A stretch of DNA of 64,000 nt from Hyphomicrobiales bacterium (lineage in GTDB: Bacteria; Pseudomonadota; Alphaproteobacteria; Rhizobiales; Rhizobiaceae). Below the pieces are notes generated by a model. The model was not told where the DNA came from. It searched no databases and worked only from the letters and a program-made list of their open reading frames with translations. Position numbers and translations under genes: made by a program. The stretch covers positions 1-64,000 of the forward strand of contig UCFC01000024.1 of NCBI GenBank assembly GCA_900471515.1, given 5' to 3'. Positions 58,900 through 64,000 of the stretch are shown in pieces; position 1 is the first letter of the stretch, and every line of letters begins with the position of its first letter.

Positions 58900-59503
58900 G
58901 CGGGACGTCTTCCTTCGTTATCCGCCTCTTCAGGTCGGCGATGATGTCTGCCACCTGTTTTCTCGCCGCCTCGATGCTGTGGCCGCTGTCCACGATATAG
59001 TCGGCCCGACGACGTTTTTCCGTGTCCGGCGTCTGGCGGGAGAGAATCATATTGAATTTTTCTTCCGTCATGTTCGGGCGCGCAAGCACCCTTTGCCGCT
59101 GAACCTGTGGATCGGCACTGACGACGACTATGACATCCACCCTTTGTTCGGCCCCGGTTTCGAACAGCAGGGGGATATCGAGCACAACCATATCCGCGCC
59201 CGCCTCTTTCTGCCGGGCCAGGAATTCACTCTCCCGTTTGCGCACCAGGGGATGAACGATCTGTTCAAGCCGCTTGAAGCCGGTTGGGTCGCGGGCGAGC
59301 TGCCGGCCAAGCTCCTGACGGTCTATGGCGCCGTTCTTCATCGTGCCCGGGAAAGCTGCATCGACCAGAGGTGCCGCCTCGCCGGCATAGAGGTCATGTA
59401 CGACAGCATCCGAATCGTTGACCGCGACACCGGCTTCGGCAAAGAGCTTCGCCGTCGTCGACTTGCCCATGCCGATGGAGCCGGTGAGACCGATCTTCAG
59501 CAT
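58892..59503 (-). CDS. coaE: dephospho-CoA kinase
   Basis: CoaE, 203 residues, last step of coenzyme A synthesis. The P-loop GLTGSIGMGKSTTAKLF begins near residue 5, and other marks are DIPLLFETGAE and the DYIVDSGHSIEA region. The start overlaps the aroE stop as TGATG. The first step of the same pathway, coaA, is about 39 kb away in this window. Confidence 0.96.
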   Translation of the reverse strand: MLKIGLTGSIGMGKSTTAKLFAEAGVAVNDSDAVVHDLYAGEAAPLVDAAFPGTMKNGAIDRQELGRQLARDPTGFKRLEQIVHPLVRKRESEFLARQKEAGADMVVLDIPLLFETGAEQRVDVIVVVSADPQVQRQRVLARPNMTEEKFNMILSRQTPDTEKRRRADYIVDSGHSIEAARKQVADIIADLKRRITKEDVPHA

Positions 59504-60360
59504 CAGTGTTTTTCCATGTCCGCAATGATCAGCGTGCGCAGCCTTTCATCGACGGCAGGCCGCTTGCCGAACCATTTCTCAAAACCGGGAACCGCCTGAT
59601 GCAGAAGCATGCCGAGGCCGTCGACGATGGCAAAACCCTGTTCTTCCGCCTGGGCGAGGATTGGTGTTTTCAATGGCACATAGACGATGTCAGTGACCAC
59701 CGCATCCGAAAGCAGCGGTGAGAAATCGATGGCGGGTGCGGCCTCTCCGTCCATGCCGAGGGAGGTCGTGTTGATGAACAGTCCGGCCCCGGCCATTACT
59801 TCGGCGAGTGCGGCGGTCGGATGGGCATGAACCTTCGGGCCAAAGCGGTCGGCCAGTTCACGCGCGCGCTCGACTGTGCGGTTGACGACGTGGATTTCCA
59901 TGAAGCCGCGATCGCGGACTGCCTGGATGACGGCGCGACTTGCGCCACCGGCGCCAAAGATGACAGCCCGGTCGTGGCGATCCCATCCGGGATGGCGTTC
60001 ATCGAGATTGGCGGTGAAACCGCGGCCGTCCGTATTGGTGGCGAAAAGTTTCCCGTCCTCCAGCCACAGCGTATTCGATGCGCCGAGTTCCTGCGAAAGC
60101 TCGTCTGGTCTGTCGGCGAGTTTGAACGCCAATTCCTTATGCGGGATCGTGACATTACCGCCGACGAAACCGGCGCTGCCGTTTCTTAGCGAGCCGATGA
60201 AATCTGCAAAGTCTTCCGGAGCAACTTCGTGTGCCCGGTAGCTGCCGGGCAGATCCAGCGTCTCCAGCCAATAGCCGTGGATCAGCGGCGAGCGCGAATG
60301 CCTGACAGGAAAGCCCGTGACAAACGCCCTCGGCCCGTGTGTTTCACGTGAATCATCCAT
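59503..60360 (-). CDS. aroE: shikimate dehydrogenase
   Basis: AroE, 285 residues, NADPH-dependent reduction of 3-dehydroshikimate in aromatic amino acid synthesis. The substrate site has [13 protein letters not shown], the catalytic Lys in [12 protein letters not shown] and NTDGRGF. The NADPH loop is [11 protein letters not shown] use the ATG at 60358-60360, which overlaps the maf stop by 8 nt; the frame remains open further upstream but that stretch lies inside maf. Confidence 0.96.
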   Translation of the reverse strand: MDDSRETHGPRAFVTGFPVRHSRSPLIHGYWLETLDLPGSYRAHEVAPEDFADFIGSLRNGSAGFVGGNVTIPHKELAFKLADRPDELSQELGASNTLWLEDGKLFATNTDGRGFTANLDERHPGWDRHDRAVIFGAGGASRAVIQAVRDRGFMEIHVVNRTVERARELADRFGPKVHAHPTAALAEVMAGAGLFINTTSLGMDGEAAPAIDFSPLLSDAVVTDIVYVPLKTPILAQAEEQGFAIVDGLGMLLHQAVPGFEKWFGKRPAVDERLRTLIIADMEKH

Positions 60361-60952
60361 CGATCGCATCCAGTTCCCGGAGTTTGGCAAGGAGAGGCAG
60401 CATCGGCAGACCGAGGATCGTGAAATAGTCGCCATCGATCTTGTCGAACAGTTGAATGCCCTCTCCCTCAAGCTGGTAGGCGCCGACGCTCGCCAGAGCC
60501 TTCGATCCGACGCGCTTCAGGTGACGCGCGATAAAATCATCGGTCAGCGGGCGCATCGACAGTTGCGCATGTGCGACATGCCGCCATAGGACCTCACCGT
60601 TCCTGACAATGGCGATCGCGCTGTTCAAGCGGTGCGTCCTGCCTTCAAGCATGTGCAGGTGATCGGCTGCGGCGGCCATATCCCTCGGCTTGTGAAAGAC
60701 CTGGGAGCCGAGCGACATCGTCTGGTCCGAGCCGATGACGAGCGCGCCAGAGAATCGGCGGCTGACCTCATCTGCCTTGGCCTCGGCAAGAACGAGCGCC
60801 ACCTGATCGGGCGTTGCACCCGATTTTTCCAAGGGAGCCTCAATTGCGCGTTCATCAATGTGGGCGGCATGGGCTTCGAAAGCCAGGCCGGCATTCTCCA
60901 TCAGCGTCCGGCGGAACGGGCTTGACGATGCGAGAACGAGCTTTGGTGTCAT
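60353..60952 (-). CDS. maf: Maf-family nucleotide pyrophosphatase
   Basis: Maf-like protein, 199 residues, hydrolyses non-canonical or methylated nucleoside triphosphates, a house-cleaning enzyme also tied to septum inhibition in Bacillus. Family motifs are [19 protein letters not shown] at the N-terminus, [10 protein letters not shown] with the catalytic Asp, and [11 protein letters not shown] near the end. Several subclasses have different base preferences, which I do not resolve. It begins the maf-aroE-coaE-dnaQ run, 36 nt downstream of the PEP synthase regulatory gene. Confidence 0.92.
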   Translation of the reverse strand: MTPKLVLASSSPFRRTLMENAGLAFEAHAAHIDERAIEAPLEKSGATPDQVALVLAEAKADEVSRRFSGALVIGSDQTMSLGSQVFHKPRDMAAAADHLHMLEGRTHRLNSAIAIVRNGEVLWRHVAHAQLSMRPLTDDFIARHLKRVGSKALASVGAYQLEGEGIQLFDKIDGDYFTILGLPMLPLLAKLRELDAIDG

Positions 60953-60987
60953 CCGATGTCCTCGGGAGCGATTCAGTTGTTCAGCGC

Positions 60988-61809
60988 TTAACGCAGCTTC
61001 GGGCGCAGGGCAACGATTGCCGCGGCCGTTTCCTCGATCGAGCGCCGGGTGACGTCGATCATCGGCCAGTTATGGCGGGCGCAAAGGGAGCGCGCATATT
61101 TCAGCTCCTCCGAAATTGCCGCACGGTCGGTATAGTGTTCGCGGTCGAAGCCGGGCGTCGTTCCGAGCAGGCGATTTTCACGGACCTGAGAAATCCGGTC
61201 CGTGGTGGCGATAAGGCAGACAATCAGCGGTCTGGTTGCCGTTGCCAACGTTTCAGGCAGAGGCACGCCATAGACGATCGGGATATTCGCGGTCTTGATG
61301 CCTCGGTTTGCGAGATAGATGCTGGTCGGCGTCTTCGAGGTGCGGCTGATGCCGACGATCACCACGTCAGCCTCATTATAATCCTCCGGCATCTGGCCGT
61401 CGTCATGATCCATGGTGAAGTTCAGCGCCTCGATGCGGGCGAAGTAGCCGGCATTCATCACATGCTGAGCGCCGACTCGTCTTCTGGAGGGGGCGCCAAG
61501 ATAGATCTGGAACGCACCGATAACCGGTTCCAGAACATTGACCGAGGCGACGCCCATTTCGGCGCAGCGTTCGTCGATGATGCTGGCAAGCTCGGGATCG
61601 ACGATCGTGTAGAGAACGATGCCGGGTTCAGCGTCGATCGCCTGGAGGACCGGCATCAGCTGCTTGCGGTTTCGGATCAGCGGATAGACGTGTTCGATCG
61701 GTTGGGCCGATTTGAATTGGGCCGAAGCGGCGCGACCGGCGGAGATCAGGGTCTCCCCCGTTGAGTCAGAAATCAGATGCAGATGAAAGAAGTTCGTTCT
61801 GTTCTCCAC
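60988..61809 (-). CDS. bifunctional kinase-pyrophosphorylase regulating PPDK or PEP synthase
   Basis: A 273-residue DUF299 (PPSR/PDRP) protein. These enzymes inactivate pyruvate phosphate dikinase or PEP synthase by ADP-dependent phosphorylation of a Thr and reactivate it by phosphorolysis. The P-loop GISRTSKT is at about residues 153-160, and the N-terminus [13 protein letters not shown] is typical. The most likely target in Rhizobiaceae is PPDK, not present in the window. The start is GTG at 61807-61809. Its 5' end borders the putative oriC. Confidence 0.92.
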   Translation of the reverse strand: MENRTNFFHLHLISDSTGETLISAGRAASAQFKSAQPIEHVYPLIRNRKQLMPVLQAIDAEPGIVLYTIVDPELASIIDERCAEMGVASVNVLEPVIGAFQIYLGAPSRRRVGAQHVMNAGYFARIEALNFTMDHDDGQMPEDYNEADVVIVGISRTSKTPTSIYLANRGIKTANIPIVYGVPLPETLATATRPLIVCLIATTDRISQVRENRLLGTTPGFDREHYTDRAAISEELKYARSLCARHNWPMIDVTRRSIEETAAAIVALRPKLR

Positions 61810-62211
61810 GCTATTTTCCGCTGCCTGTTGAAAAGACTGGACAGCGAAGAGCTAATGGCCGCGCCGGGATCGAGGCAAGGGAAAACATGCCGCCTTATCC
61901 ACATCTCGAACTTTCGAAGGTCGTCTCTGAGAGGGCTGTGGATGATGGGGACCGTGATCGTGCTTCCTATTATCATGCACAGCTTATCCACAGCAAGGGC
62001 GTCAGCATGAGTGCATGGAAGTTCATGGAATCGCTTCCGGATTCGGATTTTCCATCATTTTTGGCTCGAACAGACGAATTTCTGTTCCCGTTGAGACGGC
62101 GTGCGTGACAAATCGCGCTGCCGGTGGATGGATTTTAATCCTTGATAGAAACCGACTCTAAGAAATAGAAACCTTTTAAAATATCTTTGGATTTTTATAG
62201 GGAAGAAGCGC
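61810..62211. other. probable chromosomal origin of replication (oriC)
   Basis: This 402-nt gene-free stretch lies upstream of hemE. Two perfect DnaA boxes TTATCCACA occur at 61895-61903 and 61984-61992, and a third with one mismatch at 61937-61945 on the opposite strand (TCATCCACA). An AT-rich block, a candidate DNA unwinding element, fills 62130-62201. The genes on either side point away. In Caulobacter and Sinorhizobium meliloti the chromosomal origin is next to hemE, which supports the call. Functional proof is not available from sequence. Confidence 0.78.
62130..62201. other. AT-rich candidate DNA unwinding element
   Basis: A locally AT-rich segment (runs such as TTTTAAAATATCTTTGGATTTTTATAG) in otherwise GC-rich DNA, between the DnaA boxes and hemE. 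It also overlaps the likely hemE promoter and leader, so part of the composition may reflect that. Confidence 0.5.
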
Positions 62212-63249
62212 TTGAGCGAAACGCGCCGGAAAATCATGCGGGTTCTCGATGGTGAGACCCTGACGCCCCCTCCTCTCTGGCTTATGAGGCAGGCAGGCCG
62301 TTATCTGCCCGAGTACAGAGAAACGCGCGCTAAGGCAGGTAGTTTCCTCGATCTCTGTTATTCGCCGGACCATGCCGTGGAGGTGACGCTTCAGCCGATA
62401 CGGCGTTACGGCTTTGACGCCGCCATCCTGTTTTCCGATATCCTGGTCATCCCTGACGCGATGAAGCGTAACGTGCGTTTTAACGAGGGACATGGCCCGG
62501 AGATGGATCCGATCGATGAGACCGGCATTGCCGGGCTCGATGGAGAAGGTGTCGTCGATTATCTGCAGCCTGTCCTGGAAACGGTGAAGCGGCTGCGCAA
62601 GGAGCTTCCTGCGGAGACGACGCTGCTGGGGTTCTGTGGAGCGCCTTGGACGGTTGCGACCTATATGATCGCCGGACACGGTACGCCGGACCAAGCGCCT
62701 GCCCGCCTCTTCGCCTATCGGCATGCGCGCGCTTTCGAGCATCTGCTGATGCTGCTTGCGGATGTCTCGGCCGATTATCTCGTAGCGCAGATCGATGCGG
62801 GTGCCGACGCCGTGCAAATTTTCGATTCCTGGGCCGGCGTTCTCGGCGAGAAGGAATTTGAGGCTTTTGCGATCCGTCCGGTGGCGCGCATGATCGCTTC
62901 GATCAGGGCACGGCGGCCGCAGGCGCGAATCATCGCCTTTGCCAAAGGCGCCGGTTATATGCTCAAGACTTACCGGCAGAAGACCGGGGCAGATGCGATC
63001 GGGCTCGACTGGTCCGTGCCGCTCGCCTTTGCGGCCGAGCTGCAGAAGGACGGACCGGTTCAGGGTAATCTCGATCCGATGCGTGTCGTGGCCGGTGGCC
63101 GTTCACTGGAGGAAGGTATCGACGACATTCTTCAAGTGCTCGGAAACGGACCGCTGATCTTCAACCTCGGTCACGGCATCACGCCGCAGGCCGACCCGGA
63201 GAATGTTCGTCTTCTCGTCGAGCGCGTGCGCGGCGGGGGGGTCGCGTAA
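62212..63249 (+). CDS. hemE: uroporphyrinogen decarboxylase
   Basis: HemE, 345 residues, converts uroporphyrinogen III to coproporphyrinogen III in heme synthesis. The conserved N-terminal active-site block is [20 protein letters not shown], and [26 protein letters not shown] and GNLDPMRV follow. The start is probably TTG at 62212, with AGGGAAG upstream; an in-frame ATG at 62236 would drop 8 residues. It overlaps hemJ by one base (TAATG). Confidence 0.95.
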   Translation: MSETRRKIMRVLDGETLTPPPLWLMRQAGRYLPEYRETRAKAGSFLDLCYSPDHAVEVTLQPIRRYGFDAAILFSDILVIPDAMKRNVRFNEGHGPEMDPIDETGIAGLDGEGVVDYLQPVLETVKRLRKELPAETTLLGFCGAPWTVATYMIAGHGTPDQAPARLFAYRHARAFEHLLMLLADVSADYLVAQIDAGADAVQIFDSWAGVLGEKEFEAFAIRPVARMIASIRARRPQARIIAFAKGAGYMLKTYRQKTGADAIGLDWSVPLAFAAELQKDGPVQGNLDPMRVVAGGRSLEEGIDDILQVLGNGPLIFNLGHGITPQADPENVRLLVERVRGGGVA

Positions 63250-63785
63250 TGGAAAAGCAGACGGACGAAAGGCCGGGTGTCTACGCCCGGCGGCGCGCGC
63301 ATTTTGCGCTGATCTTCTTTGCGCTTCTCGGCATCGGGCTTTTCGTCTGGAATCCCGACAATCTCTATCTCTGGATCAAGGCGCTTCACATCATCGCCGT
63401 GATCTCCTGGATGGCCGGCCTGTTCTATATGCCGCGGCTTTTCATCTACCACACGGATGCGGAGCCGGGCTCGGTTCAATCCGAAACCTTCAAAGTGATG
63501 GAGCGCCGGCTGCTGAGGATCATCATGAATCCGGCGATGATGCTGACGTGGATTCTCGGTCTTTATCTCGCCTGGTCGGTCTATGGTTTCCAGGGCGGCT
63601 GGCTGCACGCCAAGATCGCGCTCGTGGTACTTCTGACCGTCGTCCATGTCTTTTTCAGCAGGGCCGTAAGGGCGTTTGAGCGCGACGAAAACCGGCGCTC
63701 GGCGCGCTATTGGCGCTTCATGAACGAGGCTCCGACGGTGCTGATGATCCTCATCGTCATCCTTGTCGTGGTGAAGCCTTTCTGA
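63249..63785 (+). CDS. hemJ: protoporphyrinogen oxidase HemJ
   Basis: HemJ, 178 residues, an integral membrane protoporphyrinogen IX oxidase used by most alphaproteobacteria in place of HemG or HemY. Four or five membrane segments are visible, with the conserved KALHIIAVISWMAGLFYMPRLFIYH block holding heme-ligand histidines, and LHAKIALVVLLTVVHVFF. It follows hemE with a one-base overlap, so two heme steps are coupled. Confidence 0.92.
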   Translation: MEKQTDERPGVYARRRAHFALIFFALLGIGLFVWNPDNLYLWIKALHIIAVISWMAGLFYMPRLFIYHTDAEPGSVQSETFKVMERRLLRIIMNPAMMLTWILGLYLAWSVYGFQGGWLHAKIALVVLLTVVHVFFSRAVRAFERDENRRSARYWRFMNEAPTVLMILIVILVVVKPF

Positions 63786-63982
63786 TGCGGGAGGCGACTG
63801 AGGTTAAATTTCAGTCATTTTAAGCAGCCCCCTTGCGGGCCGGGTTCCGACTCGCTATTTTCCGCGCATCTCATCTTCGTGGCATGTGTGTAGAGTTCAG
63901 TCGCCTGCGAGCCCCTTTCGCAGTACCGAATACGACCTAACATCGCCTTTCCCCTTCTAAAATAACGAGTATTGGTCACTTC
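63786..63982 (+). promoter_or_regulatory. rho leader
   Basis: A 197-nt spacer between hemJ and rho. A short GCCC/GGGC hairpin lies at about 63826-63840, and C/T-rich stretches around 63940-63960 precede the start. Long leaders that allow Rho to limit its own synthesis are known in other bacteria, so autogenous control is possible but not shown. Confidence 0.35.
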
Positions 63983-64000
63983 ATGGCTGAAATGAAGCTT
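63983..64000 (+). CDS. rho: transcription termination factor Rho (first 6 codons)
   Basis: Only six codons fall in the window, reading Met-Ala-Glu-Met-Lys-Leu, which is the N-terminus of Rho in Rhizobiaceae. Position after hemE-hemJ is also that of rho in these genomes. The rest lies beyond the right edge. Confidence 0.7.

Noticed and set aside
61761..62108. 115-codon open frame across the putative oriC
   Set aside because: It begins inside the opposite-strand regulator gene, spans the DnaA boxes, lacks a ribosome binding site and shows no domain.

Overview
The window reads as a core chromosomal segment of an alphaproteobacterium of the family Rhizobiaceae (Rhizobium / Agrobacterium / Sinorhizobium relatives). 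The evidence is high GC content with strong codon bias, the ChvI/ChvG and ActS/ActR two-component systems, a DivL-type cell-cycle kinase whose phospho-acceptor position is tyrosine, a single-domain HPr kinase, AddAB instead of RecBCD, several Rhizobiales-restricted DUF families (DUF1402, DUF2628, DUF2852), and a hemE-linked replication origin. I see no insertion sequence, prophage, CRISPR array, rRNA or tRNA gene.

Layout. 1-235: no gene recognised. 236-5727 (+): ornithine cyclodeaminase-like protein, HrpB helicase and the redox system ActS/ActR. 5728-14349: mmcB (-), an L,D-transpeptidase lipoprotein (+), then a long minus block of malate synthase G, a cytochrome P450, a DUF1402 protein and hslV-GNAT-hslU. 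14527-19950 (+): the histidine block hisB-DUF2628-hisH-two small genes-hisA-hisF-hisE, ending in coaA. 19961-22744 (-): alkB, arfB, pckA. 23082-28531 (+): chvI-chvG-hprK, EIIA-Man and HPr, then ahcY. 28734-40697 (+): divL, a tsaE-amgK fusion, murU, addB, addA, trxA. 40746-50726 (-): folC, accD, trpA, trpB, trpF, a YgjP-type metallopeptidase, DUF2852, phaZ, an FAH-family enzyme and a glutathionyl-hydroquinone reductase. 50920-56903: nitroreductase (+), then gyrB, an XRE regulator, Smr, MltA and Tim44-like genes (-). 57030-60952: fxsA and secB (+), then dnaQ-coaE-aroE-maf (-). 60988-64000: the PEP synthase/PPDK regulator (-), the probable chromosomal origin oriC, then hemE, hemJ and the first codons of rho (+).

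How the parts fit. Genes on both sides of the putative oriC (about 61.8-62.2 kb) point away from it: the regulator and maf-aroE-coaE-dnaQ on the left, hemE-hemJ-rho on the right. Many neighbours overlap by 1-8 nt (TGATG or ATGA junctions), so most blocks are probably translationally coupled operons. Convergent pairs share bidirectional hairpin terminators (L,D-transpeptidase/glcB, trxA/folC, nitroreductase/gyrB, secB/dnaQ). Carbon control is concentrated at pckA-chvI-chvG-hprK-EIIA-HPr: a gluconeogenic enzyme diverges from an envelope-stress two-component system, which is followed by a regulatory phosphotransferase branch with no sugar permease.

The observations I rate highest are the oriC region, the DivL-like kinase heading an operon with cell-wall recycling and recombination genes, the perfect palindrome and two competing hairpins in the ahcY leader, the paired LacI-type sites upstream of pckA, the AccD subunit that has lost three of its four zinc ligands, and the lytic-transglycosylase-like signature in the DUF1402 protein.
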